A DNA stretch of 64,000 bases from an uncultured Ruminococcus sp. (GTDB taxonomy: Bacteria > Bacillota > Clostridia > Oscillospirales > Ruminococcaceae), in NCBI GenBank assembly GCA_910579835.1, contig CAJTWQ010000003.1, positions 1 to 64,000 on the forward strand, given 5' to 3'. Shown piece by piece: positions 43,559 to 55,332 of the stretch. The notes beneath the pieces are model-generated. The model ran no database searches, had not been told where the DNA came from, and saw only the letters and a program-made list of their open reading frames with translations. The position numbers and the translations under genes were made by a program. How positions within the stretch are numbered: position 1 is the first letter of the stretch; every line of letters starts with the position of its first letter.

Positions 43559-44503
43559 TCATTTCTCCTTTAAATTTTCCCTCCAGAATGCGAGAGTATC
43601 TTCTATTGTCTGTTCCATTGATATTTCCGCTTTCCAGCCGGTATCTTCAAATATCAGCGATACGTCCGGCTCAATTATCGGTATATCTGAAGCCCTCATT
43701 TTGGATATATCCTGCTTTACCTCAATATCCGCATCGGACAGACCCAGCGCAGTATCAAGAATATATTGAATCTCTGCCGCTCTGCCTCTGCCCACATTAT
43801 AGATTCTGCCGGATACGCCCTTTTCAGCCAGCAATCTGTAAGCCCTTACCACGTCCCTGACGTCGGTAAAATCACGCTTTGCGGCAAGATTTCCCACGCT
43901 TATCACCGCAGGAGCCTCTCCGCGTTCGATAAGAGCGATCTGCCGGCAGAAGTCGGAAATAACAAATACCGGCAGCTGTCCCGGTCCGGAATGATTAAAG
44001 GCGCGAACCATGACAATATCCATTTTGTATGCACGGGCGTATATCACTCCGAGCATTCCCTGACATGCCTTTGTCGCCGCATATATATTTCCAGGATTTA
44101 GCGGTTCATTTTCAGAAATCGGACAAGCGTCATGCCTGATATAGCCGTATTCCTCGCCTGAACCGATAAGCATAAGCCGAATATTCTTTTTGCAGGAATC
44201 CCTGACCGCTTCCAGAACATTAATTGTTCCGACAACGTTTATTTCCGCCGTAAGCTGAGGCTTCTTCCACGAGACGGAAACAGAGCTCTGCGCCGCCAGA
44301 TGATATATTGTATCCGGCTTTATTTCTTCACAAACAGACTTTACTGCTTCGCCGTCCATAATATCAAGAGTGCGGACGGAGCAGTCTCCGGAGATACTTT
44401 CATTTTCAAGACAAGTAGCAAAAACCTCCTGACCTGCGACTCTCAGCTCACGGATGAGATAGTTCCCCACAAAGCCGGCGCCGCCTATTATAAGAGTCTT
44501 CAT
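43559..44503 (-). CDS. GDP-6-deoxy-D-mannose reductase-like SDR protein
   Basis: 314 aa extended SDR. NAD(P) motif LIIGGAGFVGNYLI at the N-terminus, catalytic YAATK (Tyr-x3-Lys) in NIYAATKACQ, and RAFNHSGPGQLPVFVISDF plus KRDFTDVRDVVRAYRLLAEKG, features typical of Rmd. With Gmd upstream it would convert GDP-4-keto-6-deoxymannose to GDP-D-rhamnose. A fucose synthase or a different 4-ketoreductase is the alternative. It overlaps the upstream glycosyltransferase by 4 nt. Confidence 0.85.
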   Translation of the reverse strand: MKTLIIGGAGFVGNYLIRELRVAGQEVFATCLENESISGDCSVRTLDIMDGEAVKSVCEEIKPDTIYHLAAQSSVSVSWKKPQLTAEINVVGTINVLEAVRDSCKKNIRLMLIGSGEEYGYIRHDACPISENEPLNPGNIYAATKACQGMLGVIYARAYKMDIVMVRAFNHSGPGQLPVFVISDFCRQIALIERGEAPAVISVGNLAAKRDFTDVRDVVRAYRLLAEKGVSGRIYNVGRGRAAEIQYILDTALGLSDADIEVKQDISKMRASDIPIIEPDVSLIFEDTGWKAEISMEQTIEDTLAFWRENLKEK

Positions 44504-45639
44504 ATGCTGTTCTCCTCTCCCGATAATACCTGATAAAGACGTTTCAAAGCTTCCTTTTCTCTAAATTCACTGATTACTCTTTCGGCGGCGGCGATCCCCA
44601 TTATCCTGCGCAGTTCACTGTTTTCTGCAAGGATATTTATTGCCTCCGCAAGCTCTCGGACGCTGCCGCGCTTTACGGTCAATCCGGTTACGCCTCCAAG
44701 ACTCACATAAGGTACTCCGGAATCAAGATCGGTATTGATGACCGGCTTGCCGTAAATCATGGCCTCAAGCTGTACTATACCGAATGCTTCGCTTTTTTCC
44801 GCCGAAGGAAGCACGAAAATATCACAGTCCGCATACGCCTGCTTCAGCTCCGCATCGGAAATAAATCCCAGAAAATGGACTTTATCTTCCATTTTATTAT
44901 CCTGTACATATTTTTTAAGCTGCGGTTCAAGAACTCCCGTTCCGGCAATAAATAGCTCGCAGTTTTTTACATGGCGGAATGCTCTCAAAAGCACATCCAC
45001 GCCCTTATAGTATACGAGACGTCCGGTAAAAAATACCTTTACACTGCGCTTATTGCTGCACTTTTCCGTGAGAAACGGCTTTATTTTTATATTCAAATAT
45101 TTTTCCGGATCAATGCCGTAGGGAACAAGCCGGCATTTAAAAACGTGATCTATGAGATAGTCCGAATAATGTATATGTCCCAATGTGGCGGCGGCGATTA
45201 TGTCGGCTCGGTTTAAAAGCCATTTCATAAGGGGCTTGTAAACCAGCATCAGCTTTTTCTGCTTTACAATATCGCTGTGCCACGATAAAACTATACGTCC
45301 CTTATAGCCGGACAGAAGCACAGCCGCGTCGGCAAGGGGAAACGGCATATGGATATGAACAACGTCAGCATTTTTAGCCATTTTGCGGAAAAGCCGAATA
45401 AATTTCAGAGAAACAGGACATTTACTTATGCGCAGGGGACAGGCGGCCCGTGTTACGTCCACGCCGTTTATCCGCTGACGGAGAGTTTTTCCCTTATCAT
45501 CGCGGCAGACCAGAACCTTTACATCTGCGTTATAATCCCGGATAAGTCCCTCGGAATACTGCCTGACAAGGGTTTCTATCCCCCCCACATGCGGATAATA
45601 CGCTTTGTTTACCTCTAAGATTCGCAGCTTTTTCGTCAT
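44500..45639 (-). CDS. GT4-family glycosyltransferase
   Basis: 379 aa from ATG 45639 (MTKKLRILEVNKAYYPHVGG), RBS AAGGAG; longer readings lack an RBS. GT-B fold of family GT4: N-terminal PHVGGIETLV glycine loop, VFFTGRLVYYKGVDVLLRAF, and the C-terminal EX7E-like region EKSEAFGIVQLEAMIYGKPV. It probably adds a sugar from a nucleotide donor to the lipid-linked EPS repeat. It overlaps the preceding GT gene by 4 nt. Confidence 0.93.
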   Translation of the reverse strand: MTKKLRILEVNKAYYPHVGGIETLVRQYSEGLIRDYNADVKVLVCRDDKGKTLRQRINGVDVTRAACPLRISKCPVSLKFIRLFRKMAKNADVVHIHMPFPLADAAVLLSGYKGRIVLSWHSDIVKQKKLMLVYKPLMKWLLNRADIIAAATLGHIHYSDYLIDHVFKCRLVPYGIDPEKYLNIKIKPFLTEKCSNKRSVKVFFTGRLVYYKGVDVLLRAFRHVKNCELFIAGTGVLEPQLKKYVQDNKMEDKVHFLGFISDAELKQAYADCDIFVLPSAEKSEAFGIVQLEAMIYGKPVINTDLDSGVPYVSLGGVTGLTVKRGSVRELAEAINILAENSELRRIMGIAAAERVISEFREKEALKRLYQVLSGEENSI

Positions 45640-46781
45640 GATTCCAGCTCCTTGTAAATATTGTAAAGCAGACATGCCGATTTTTCCCATGTAAATCTCT
45701 GCGCTCGCTCAAGTCCGCGCCGGCTCAGATCATCTCTTAGCGCTTTATCCATATACAGCCTGTATAATCCGCAGGCAATGCTTTTTACATCATACGGATC
45801 AACAATAACAGCGCAGTCACCTGTGACCTCCGGCAGAGAAGCGGCGTCCGACACGAGAACCGGAACTCCGCACGCCATAGCCTCTAAAGGGGGCATTCCG
45901 AATCCCTCGTACAGCGACGGAAAGACAAAAGCCACCGCTCCGCACATAAGAGCGTTCATGTCGTCAGAGGGAACATATTTTGTAAAAATCACCTGATTTT
46001 CCAGTCCAAGAGCCTTTACACGGCTGAAAATCCCGTCGTACAGCCATCCTTTGCCTCCTGCAAGGACAAGCTTAGGAGGATCGCTAATTTTTTTGCAGAT
46101 CGCAGCATACGCTCTTATGAGCCGTTCCAGATTTTTTCTCGGTTCGATTGTGCCAAGATACAGGAAATAATCGCCCTCAATGCCGAGGGAAGCCTTTACA
46201 CGAGCAATTTTCCGCTTATCATCACACGGATGAAAACGATCGGTATCAACGCCGCATGGCACTATCCGAAGCTTATCGCCGCACCAAGGGAAATACCTTA
46301 ATATTTCGGAGCGTGAAAATTCGGAGTCGGTGACGACAATATCCGCACGTTTCAAGGACTTTTTCAGCCCCATATCCAGCATAAAACGGGTTCTGCCGCG
46401 GACGGTCTCCGGAAACGCTTTGTAAACCATGTCATGAACGGTAACAACAGTTTTTCCCCTGACTCCCGGCGGAACAATATAGTTGAAAAAATGCGTTATA
46501 TCCGACTTTTTACCGAAAAAAAGAGAGTAGGGCAGGGGAAGTATCACCGACAGCAGACGATAAAGCTTTTTAGGAAATCTTGAAATATTAAGCCCGATAT
46601 TACCGCCGGCAAAAGAGCGTATCTGTTTGACCGCATTTCCGTGTATATCTGAAAAAAAGCTGTATTTACAGCGGTTTTCGGGATAAAGCTCCGCAAATGT
46701 CATTGTCTGCCCTGCCTCGCACCAGCCGATTCCGGTGATGCTGCCGGCGATAAGCGGCATTGCATCAAAGGTGATATTCAT
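45636..46781 (-). CDS. GT4-family glycosyltransferase (mannosyltransferase-like)
   Basis: 381 aa. GT-B fold: ITGIGWCEAGQTM, then YLGTIEPRKNLERLIRAY and the family signature SLYEGFGMPPLEAMACGVPV. It resembles mannosyl/rhamnosyl transferases of O-antigen and EPS loci. Given GDP-mannose synthesis in the same operon, a GDP-hexose donor is a fair guess. The start ATG at 46781 follows an AGAGGAA RBS. The preceding 215-nt gap to gmd shows no promoter I can defend. Confidence 0.92.
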   Translation of the reverse strand: MNITFDAMPLIAGSITGIGWCEAGQTMTFAELYPENRCKYSFFSDIHGNAVKQIRSFAGGNIGLNISRFPKKLYRLLSVILPLPYSLFFGKKSDITHFFNYIVPPGVRGKTVVTVHDMVYKAFPETVRGRTRFMLDMGLKKSLKRADIVVTDSEFSRSEILRYFPWCGDKLRIVPCGVDTDRFHPCDDKRKIARVKASLGIEGDYFLYLGTIEPRKNLERLIRAYAAICKKISDPPKLVLAGGKGWLYDGIFSRVKALGLENQVIFTKYVPSDDMNALMCGAVAFVFPSLYEGFGMPPLEAMACGVPVLVSDAASLPEVTGDCAVIVDPYDVKSIACGLYRLYMDKALRDDLSRRGLERAQRFTWEKSACLLYNIYKELES

Positions 46782-46996
46782 GATAATTTCCTCTACTATT
46801 TGTATAATTTGTATAGACCTGTTCGATAACCGCAGAAGCGCCGTATAGCGCAGGATTTTTTACGTCAGACAAAGTGCATCGACCGCATAAATACTGTATG
46901 TATTTCAAGGTAGATACACGAAAAAAAACACGGCAAACGGCTCTTCGAAGGTTAGCGGACAGCTCTGATGACACAAGGAGAAAATCCCCCTGTAAT

Positions 46997-49109
<2,113 letters not shown>

Positions 49110-49113
<4 letters not shown>

Positions 49114-50510
49114 TTATCATTGTCCTCTTTTCTTGCACCCAATATGCCCTCCGAGCTTTCAGCATTGGTTTTGCCGGGGAAAAGCATGGTTTTAAGTGTC
49201 ATGAGTATTATCTGAAGATCCAGCCGTATTGAATAGTTTTCAATATACATAAGATCCATTTTCAGTTTATCATATGGGGTTGTGTCATATACGCCGGTAA
49301 CCTGCGCATAACCTGTAAGTCCAGCCTTGACTTTAAGGCGGAACTCAAATTCCGGCATCTGCTTCCTGTATTCCTCAGTAAGCTCCGGACGTTCGGGACG
49401 AGGTCCCACAACGGACATATCGCCTTTAAGAATGTTGAGAAGCTGCGGAAATTCGTCGATACGGAACTTTCGCAGCACCTTGCCCACAGGGGTTATACGG
49501 TCGTCCTCCTCGGAAGCAAGCTGAGGTTTTCCGTCTTTTTCGGCATCAACAACCATACTGCGGAACTTGTAGACAAAAAATTCCTTTCCGTCTATTGTAA
49601 GTCTTTTCTGCTTGTAAAGCACTGGCCCTCCATCGCATAGCTTCACGGCAGCGGCCGAGACTACCATAAACGGCAGAGCCGGAATAATCGCTGCAAGAGA
49701 GAAAATAATATCAAATAATCTCTTTACAAATCTCTGTTCAAAATCAAGACCGTAATTGCGGCATAGAAGAAGAGGAGTGTCAAAAAGCCTTATATCGTCG
49801 GCTCCTCTTATAATAATATCGGAAATTTTAGGGGCAATATACGCTCTGAGCGAATTTTCAAAGCAGAATTTTATATAATCATTTCTTTGCTCCGCCGGAA
49901 TATCGCATATAATAACGCCCTCGTACTTCAGAATAAGCTCCCTGATCCTGTCCGGATCTTCCCCTGCGCTGACCGATTCACAGATCATATACTTGTCCAC
50001 ACGCTGGCTCATTTTCATGACAAGCGCAGCCGCCTGACTGCTGCCGTAAAGAATTATCAGACGCCGGGGGGGATACATAATAAAATAAAGCTTTCCCGTG
50101 AAAATTGTCCACAGGGATATTACTCCGAAATCCGTAAATGTCAGCAGAACAATTGGAATCCCGTCCATGAAGCGGCGTCCTATAAGACTTATCAGAAAGT
50201 ACGTTACCGCATTGGCACAGACCATAGAAATCAACTGGGAAAAAAGCATATCCGTCTTTTTGAGGTAGCCCAGCTTAAATCCGCCGTAAGCTTTGAGAAA
50301 CAGGACTATCAGCAGGCAGTATATGCCAATGAGCACCCAGTTTCCGCGTCTGTAATATGGAAGAACGATAGCCTCGCTGTAATATCTGTACCAGACAAAG
50401 GCAAAGAGTCCGGTAAGCACAGCCATAAGTACCAGCGCAGTGCCGAAGGAGATAAATCGTTTGTATCTGTCTCTTTTACTGTTCATAACCAAAGCCCGAA
50501 AAACGGGCAT
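49110..50510 (-). CDS. Polyprenyl-phosphate sugar phosphotransferase (WcaJ/WbaP type)
   Basis: 466 aa from ATG 50510 (MPVFRALV), or 458 aa from ATG 50486 (MNSKRDRYKRF). The first ATG is only 2 nt from the AAGGAG motif and the second about 26 nt away, so the start is uncertain. The N-terminal half has four membrane helices and a CoA-binding-like soluble segment. The C-terminal half is the catalytic domain: a helix, then KRLTIDGKEFFVYKFRSMVVDAE, KFRIDEFPQLLNILKGDMSVVGPRPERPE and VKAGLTGYAQV. It starts EPS repeat units by moving hexose-1-phosphate to undecaprenyl phosphate. First gene of the EPS operon. Confidence 0.93.
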
Positions 50511-50534
50511 GTCTCCTTTTGTTATAATACTAAT

Positions 50535-50563
50535 ATTATAGCAAATTACCAATATCCTGTCAA
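50535..50563 (-). promoter_or_regulatory. Consensus promoter of the EPS operon
   Basis: Minus-strand TTGACA (50558-50563), 17-bp spacer, TATAAT (50535-50540). The predicted start near 50528 leaves an 18-nt leader to ATG 50510. Confidence 0.9.
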
Positions 50564-50625
50564 TAGATTCGGTGTAATTTACAAGTTTTTTTGCACTTTT
50601 CCGTCGGATTGCACAATTATAAAAT

Positions 50626-50648
50626 CCCCTCCCGCGAAAGGGGAGGGG
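50626..50648. terminator. GC-rich hairpin downstream of the flavin-reductase-like gene
   Basis: CCCCTCCC / GGGAGGGG arms around GCGAAAG, followed on the minus strand by ATTTTAT. Probable terminator for the 50800-51309 gene. Confidence 0.6.
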
Positions 50649-50713
50649 AAAGTATTGCTCCGCCAATTAAAGCGTGAAGATTTTATGCATGAGATCAAAG
50701 ACAAAAGCTTATA

Positions 50714-50800
50714 ATACTGCCGTATTTCAAGGTTTTCTAACGACAAATCTCGCTTTTGAGGCAAGCAGAAAAATTCAAGAATCAATTGGCGCAGCAGTAT
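50714..50800. repeat. Imperfect inverted repeat after the flavin-reductase-like gene
   Basis: The ends ATACTGC (50714-50720) and GCAGTAT (50794-50800) are inverted. Partial complementarity continues inward to a CTCGCTTTTGAG centre. It touches the stop codon of the neighbouring gene. Possibly a decayed palindromic element. Confidence 0.4.
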
Positions 50801-51309
50801 CATTCATTCTTATATACACCCATTATCTCACAGATATAGGCTCTATGGTAAGGATCGCTGCCGAAAAATTTTTCCGGAATGCCTTCGCCGGTCAGAAATC
50901 CGGATTCCTCCAGGTCATAGCTGTAAAGCTTGCGGCAGACAAGCACGAGAGAAGCCTCGCTGAAAGCCACACATCCGTCAAGCTCCTCCGGAGTCAGGCC
51001 TGTTTCCTTTATTTTATCGCAGTCTCTTCCTGAATGAGAGCCGCAGAAAGTCAGAACGCTGCGGAATTCCTCCCCAAAAAACGATACCGCAAAGCTTTCG
51101 CCCTTTTCAACAAACTCATAGGTATAACGGTTAGGACGTATATAGCATGTAAGAACGTTCTTGTTCCAAAGCACGCCCATTTGTCCCCACGACGCTGTCA
51201 TGGTATTAAAGCTGTCAATGTTTCCTCCGGTGATAAGCATCCATTCCTTTCCTATTTTGGTAAAGGGATTGAACTGAATATCGTTTATATCAATTTTCTT
51301 AAATGACAT
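50800..51309 (-). CDS. Flavin reductase-like FMN-binding protein
   Basis: 169 aa. Split-barrel flavin-binding fold of the flavin reductase-like group (NTMTASWGQMGVLWNKN, CYIRPNRYTYEFVEKGESFAVSFF). Typical members bind FMN and take part in redox reactions or act as flavin/iron reductases; no substrate can be named. It is monocistronic. A symmetric palindrome (TGAGAAC-TT-GTTCTCA, 51346-51361) lies in the promoter region and may be an operator. Confidence 0.85.
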   Translation of the reverse strand: MSFKKIDINDIQFNPFTKIGKEWMLITGGNIDSFNTMTASWGQMGVLWNKNVLTCYIRPNRYTYEFVEKGESFAVSFFGEEFRSVLTFCGSHSGRDCDKIKETGLTPEELDGCVAFSEASLVLVCRKLYSYDLEESGFLTGEGIPEKFFGSDPYHRAYICEIMGVYKNE

Positions 51310-51345
51310 GATTATTCCTCTTTCCGGGCAAAGTATAATAAACGC

Positions 51346-51361
51346 TGAGAACTTGTTCTCA
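51346..51361. promoter_or_regulatory. Palindrome in the flavin-reductase promoter region
   Basis: TGAGAACTTGTTCTCA is a perfect 7-2-7 palindrome. On the minus strand it overlaps a possible -35 (TTGAGA) ahead of TATTAT or TTATAC. It is not a Gram-positive LexA box, which has four bases between GAAC and GTTC. Confidence 0.45.
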
Positions 51362-51370
51362 AAGGCTTGA

Positions 51371-52156
51371 TCAATTTTTCACTCCGCTGCAATTATATCC
51401 GTATCTGCTTTTTAACGCCGATTTATAGCGCAGACGGAGCTTATCTGTAATAAGCGCGATAAACTCTGAATTAGTCGGCTTGCCCTTGCCGGTATCAACA
51501 GTATATCCGAAAAATGAATTGAGGGTATCTACGTTTCCTCTGTCCCATGCAATCTCAATAGCGTGGCGTATAGCACGCTCAACCCGTGAAGACGTTGTAT
51601 CATAAATCTCTGCGACAGTAGGATAAAGAAGCTTTGTCACGCTGTCCAGAAGCGCCTTGTCCTCGATCGAGTAAAGAATAGCCGTTCTTAAATAGTGATA
51701 GCCTTTAATATGGGCAGGAACGCCGAGTTGATGAATTATATCAGTAACGACTATTTCCATATCGTCGCTGAGACTGTTTACCTTGTCTCCAAGCGCGGAA
51801 TTTATAGCGGCACAAAGATCGTCGGCATCATAGGGCTTCAGCAGAAACTTTGAGGCTCCGTTGTCCATGACCTGACGCTCGATGAACTCGTTGTCGTAAG
51901 ACGAGGTAATAATGAATACCGGAAACTTAACGCCAAGCTCACGCGTTCTTTTCATTATAGTTACAACATCGCCGTTTTGTGCATTGATGTCAAGGACTGC
52001 CACATCCGGCGGCTCCTTTCTGATGGATTCAATAATAACGCCGCAGTCCTTGCGTCTTGTATATGCATACATTCCGCGCTCGCGAAGCTTGTTTGCTATG
52101 CTTACTCCTGTTTCGGCGGAATCGTCTCCTATAAGTACCTTTACTTTACCATTCAT
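51371..52156 (-). CDS. spo0A: Spo0A response regulator
   Basis: 261 aa from ATG 52156 ([15 protein letters not shown]), with GGAGG 9 nt upstream; the ORF is open further but without an RBS. The receiver domain has acidic D11/D12, phospho-acceptor D56 ([11 protein letters not shown]), TSSYDNE and K107. The C-terminal Spo0A DNA-binding domain carries the recognition-helix sequence [20 protein letters not shown], very close to classical Spo0A. It is the master regulator of sporulation and stationary phase in Clostridia and Bacilli. No sporulation gene is adjacent and the usual neighbour spoIVB is absent from the window. Confidence 0.95.
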   Translation of the reverse strand: MNGKVKVLIGDDSAETGVSIANKLRERGMYAYTRRKDCGVIIESIRKEPPDVAVLDINAQNGDVVTIMKRTRELGVKFPVFIITSSYDNEFIERQVMDNGASKFLLKPYDADDLCAAINSALGDKVNSLSDDMEIVVTDIIHQLGVPAHIKGYHYLRTAILYSIEDKALLDSVTKLLYPTVAEIYDTTSSRVERAIRHAIEIAWDRGNVDTLNSFFGYTVDTGKGKPTNSEFIALITDKLRLRYKSALKSRYGYNCSGVKN

Positions 52157-52349
52157 TATCTTATACCTCCATGTTATACAAATATGTGCCAGAATTGCTT
52201 TTTTCTGGTTCCTTAATATAATATCATATGTAACAATGGCGGTGCAACGGATTATTTTATCAGAACATCTGATGTTATAAGTTTTCTTAGGGAAAAAATA
52301 ATCCTGCTTCGGGTAAAGTAAATACATATACAAAAATGTAAAATAACGG

Positions 52350-53663
52350 TTATCGCTGTTTTTTATGTCCTTTTGCAAGTATACCCTCTGTTATATTGCG
52401 GACTTTTGTACCGGGAGGAAACATTTTGTCGGCAATCCTGTTAAGAGCGTTGTCCTTTTGTTTTTTTCCTGAAAAGGGTAAGATCTCCGGTTCTTTTACG
52501 GAAGCCGACCATTTTTTCAGCGAATCGGTCGAAAGATACGGTCTGAAAAGTTCTCTGTCGGCGGACGCGCAGCATTCCTCAAGAAAATCGAGAATTTCTC
52601 CGCAGCCTTCGCAGCCGTATTTTTCAAGACTGCATCCAAAATGATCGTCCAACATTTTTCTGAAGTCGTCAAGACCGTCCAGAATTTTTTCATCCCTTTT
52701 CAGTGCATCGATTATCAGCGGACGCATTTTTCCGCCTCCCGCTAAAGCCTTTTCATCAAGAGCCGCCGCCCCTGCACCGAGAAAACCCAGCATACAGCCG
52801 TCGCCGCAGAAATCGCTCAACGCTTTTTTATTCTGTGGAAAATCAAAGGCATAGGCGGCATACAGACCAAGAACACAGTGCAGAGCAAGATATTTTGAGC
52901 TGTCATAGTCGTAAAGATGTTTTTTACGAATATATCCCAATATCCTACCTGATTTTTCCATAAGCTGCATAGTTGGAACAAGAAGAAGAGATTTTGAACC
53001 TTTTATAATAGGAAGCTCCACGTCGAATGCAACACTGCCGCCTATATGAAGAAGTTTGCCGGCGGATGTTCCCGACTTTGAAAGAGCCGCCTCATACCAG
53101 CTTTCCGCTGTGCAGTTCTTTATTTCCGAAACAACAACAAGCTCGTCGTATGAACCGTAGCCGCAGTTTTCCAGTATACTCCTCACAGTCTCCGCCGGAT
53201 AAATAGATTCGGAAATAATTACCGTACGCTTTTTTTCCGCTTTTGCCAGCCTGAACAGCGATTTTCCGCATTCTCTCGGAAATGAAAAATGTTCGATAAG
53301 CTCGCATTCCAGCCGTATCATCCGATCTCTGCCCTCCGGACTTATTCCGCTTAGCTTTGCGAAAATATCATATATAAGATCCAGGGTTACCCTGGGATAT
53401 ACCTCGCATTTTCTCAACGCAGCCTCCTGAGCCGCCAGACGAAGCTCCGTAAATGACTTTTTTCCTGTTTTAAACAGGGAATATTCTTTCTCCATGAAAA
53501 GAAAAAGGTCGCATTCCTCGGAAAACGGAGTAATAACAAGAACATCCTGCATTTTAAAGCTTACCGCGCCGCAGCGCGTACTGCGTATCTCAGCAGCCAT
53601 TTTGTCAAACACTGCGCTTTGTTCCGCCGAAGGTCTGCGTTTGAAGCCGTTGTCACTATACAT
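52350..53663 (-). CDS. HAD-like protein of unknown function
   Basis: 437 aa from ATG 53663 (RBS AAGGAG, 4 nt after the mannanase stop). Not assigned to a named family. The sequence suggests a HAD-type Rossmann fold: [17 protein letters not shown] near residue 95, then [20 protein letters not shown] and a later [23 protein letters not shown]. This order matches the HAD-like region of some capsule/teichoic-acid proteins (COG5610-like). The first catalytic Asp position (DVLVITPF) is not a clear DxD, so catalysis is doubtful. The C-terminal half has a Cys-rich stretch ([13 protein letters not shown]...CCAS). Last gene of the fucosidase-mannanase operon. Confidence 0.6.
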   Translation of the reverse strand: MYSDNGFKRRPSAEQSAVFDKMAAEIRSTRCGAVSFKMQDVLVITPFSEECDLFLFMEKEYSLFKTGKKSFTELRLAAQEAALRKCEVYPRVTLDLIYDIFAKLSGISPEGRDRMIRLECELIEHFSFPRECGKSLFRLAKAEKKRTVIISESIYPAETVRSILENCGYGSYDELVVVSEIKNCTAESWYEAALSKSGTSAGKLLHIGGSVAFDVELPIIKGSKSLLLVPTMQLMEKSGRILGYIRKKHLYDYDSSKYLALHCVLGLYAAYAFDFPQNKKALSDFCGDGCMLGFLGAGAAALDEKALAGGGKMRPLIIDALKRDEKILDGLDDFRKMLDDHFGCSLEKYGCEGCGEILDFLEECCASADRELFRPYLSTDSLKKWSASVKEPEILPFSGKKQKDNALNRIADKMFPPGTKVRNITEGILAKGHKKQR

Positions 53664-53667
53664 CTTT

Positions 53668-55320
53668 TCACTCCTTTTGTACCTGTATCTCCGGAATTGC
53701 CTTTTGGCTGCAGAACTCCCTATATTCATCCAAAGTTACAGCACCCTCGGAGTTATATGTCTTTATCAGATTTTCACGGCTTGTATATTTTTCGGAATAT
53801 CCGCCGTTTTCATCCTCAATATACTCCCCGAACCACAATCCGAAAAATGACCAGAGGGCGTTGTCTCTGTATGCGCTGTCTACATCCGGAACGCTGCCGC
53901 ATTCTATAAGAGCGATAGGCTTTTCACTGCCTGCAAATTTCTGCACTGCCGCAAAGCTCTCGTAATAGCTTCCGCCGTAATCCTTTTCGCCGCTGCGGTA
54001 AATATCCACGGCAGCAATATCGAATTTATTGACGTCTACCATAGTGCTTTCACTCTGACCGTTCCATACCCAGATAAGATTATCAAGCTCAAAATAGCCT
54101 GAAAGCCGGTCGTACAGCAGATTCCAGAGCCATTTATAGGCATCTGCGCCGTCAGCTCCCCACCAGTACCAGTCGCCGCTGCCCTCCGGCAGAGGCCTCC
54201 AGAGAACTGGGATGCCCTTATTTTTCAGAGATGTCAGCTGTCCCGCCATACTGTCAATATCAAGAATAAGACTGTAGCACTCCCCGGAAATATTTCCTTC
54301 GCCGTAAAGCCCCCGGATCTCCTCTTGAGATAGCATGGCAAGATCAATATCGGTAACAGCGTCGGCAAGCCTGAAATCCGTCTCAGCCGTTCTGAACGAA
54401 CTTTTCTCCGATGGAGCGTCCCAGTACCAGCTTACGCAGGAAATCCCGCCGTTTTTGTACCAGTCGGCACAGGCTTCGACATTTTTGTAGCTGTCGTCAA
54501 ATTCCCCCCGTGAAATAGAGAGATTTGCACAGCGCATAACAGGATATTTTCCAGTTATGCTGTAGATAAGGTCAAGCTCGGAATTATCCTCGTCCGCTGC
54601 ATACTGTCCGGTGATTATATATTTTCCGTAGCATTCCGAAATAAAGCTCATAAGCTCCCTCGCCGCTTCGCCGGCGTTTTCATTGGACGGCTCGCCCTTT
54701 GAATCATAGCTTATAACCTCCGTAGCGGCGCTGTCGGTAAGCTTAAGATAATCAAGACAGATATTTCCTTTTACCGGACTAATACTGACTTCAGAACCGC
54801 CCTTTACAAGAAATACGCCGTGAACAGTTATCGTAGTGAATTTACCGTTCTTTTCGGTCTTAAACGATGTCAGAGGCTTTCCGTTCAAGCTTATGCGGCA
54901 GTCGGTCTCCTTTTCAGAAGCAATGTTAAAAGAAAAGTCATAATGCTGATTGCTCGGGGCGTTAACTTTGAAAGTCACCGAAACGTCTCCGCCGGAGGGA
55001 AATCCGGTAAGATAACCCTCGCCGCTGAAATTATCCTTCTTCTTTTCTACTCTGAGAGCCGAGGGAAATTCGGTATCCTCCGCCTCGTAGAAATCTCCGG
55101 TGTTTTGTTTTTTAATTTCCGGAACGGCAACGGGATATTCCGGATAGGTTGACGCTTCGATAACAGGATCCGTGACATTCTCAGTCGTGCTTTCTGCCTC
55201 TATAACAGGCACAGGCGGTTCGTCCACCACCCTCGGCTCTTTATTCTTGCTGCATCCGCAGACCGAAGCGGCGGTTATTGCCGCTGCCGCTGCAAAAGAT
55301 ATATACTTTTTAATATTCAT
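53668..55320 (-). CDS. GH26 beta-mannanase lipoprotein with CBM35-like domain
   Basis: 550 aa. The signal peptide ends in a Cys-rich lipobox (ASVCGC, Cys21 or 23), so the enzyme is surface-anchored. Residues about 75-195 look like a CBM35 module (FYEAEDTEFPSALRV...ICLDYLKL). The GH26 domain follows, with acid/base E379 (LWRPLPEGSGDWYWWG) and nucleophile E473 (IALIECGSV). It hydrolyses beta-1,4-mannan or glucomannan. It has no dockerin, so it is bound by lipid and not by the cellulosome. It starts 12 nt after the GH95 gene. Confidence 0.92.
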   Translation of the reverse strand: MNIKKYISFAAAAAITAASVCGCSKNKEPRVVDEPPVPVIEAESTTENVTDPVIEASTYPEYPVAVPEIKKQNTGDFYEAEDTEFPSALRVEKKKDNFSGEGYLTGFPSGGDVSVTFKVNAPSNQHYDFSFNIASEKETDCRISLNGKPLTSFKTEKNGKFTTITVHGVFLVKGGSEVSISPVKGNICLDYLKLTDSAATEVISYDSKGEPSNENAGEAARELMSFISECYGKYIITGQYAADEDNSELDLIYSITGKYPVMRCANLSISRGEFDDSYKNVEACADWYKNGGISCVSWYWDAPSEKSSFRTAETDFRLADAVTDIDLAMLSQEEIRGLYGEGNISGECYSLILDIDSMAGQLTSLKNKGIPVLWRPLPEGSGDWYWWGADGADAYKWLWNLLYDRLSGYFELDNLIWVWNGQSESTMVDVNKFDIAAVDIYRSGEKDYGGSYYESFAAVQKFAGSEKPIALIECGSVPDVDSAYRDNALWSFFGLWFGEYIEDENGGYSEKYTSRENLIKTYNSEGAVTLDEYREFCSQKAIPEIQVQKE

Positions 55321-55332
55321 TTATATATTCCC

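Noticed and set aside
49887..50714. 275-aa plus-strand ORF opposite the EPS initiator gene
   Set aside because: Antisense shadow of a well-supported gene; no RBS and no recognisable domain.
51346..51361. LexA (SOS) box
   Set aside because: Gram-positive LexA sites have four bases between GAAC and GTTC; here there are two.
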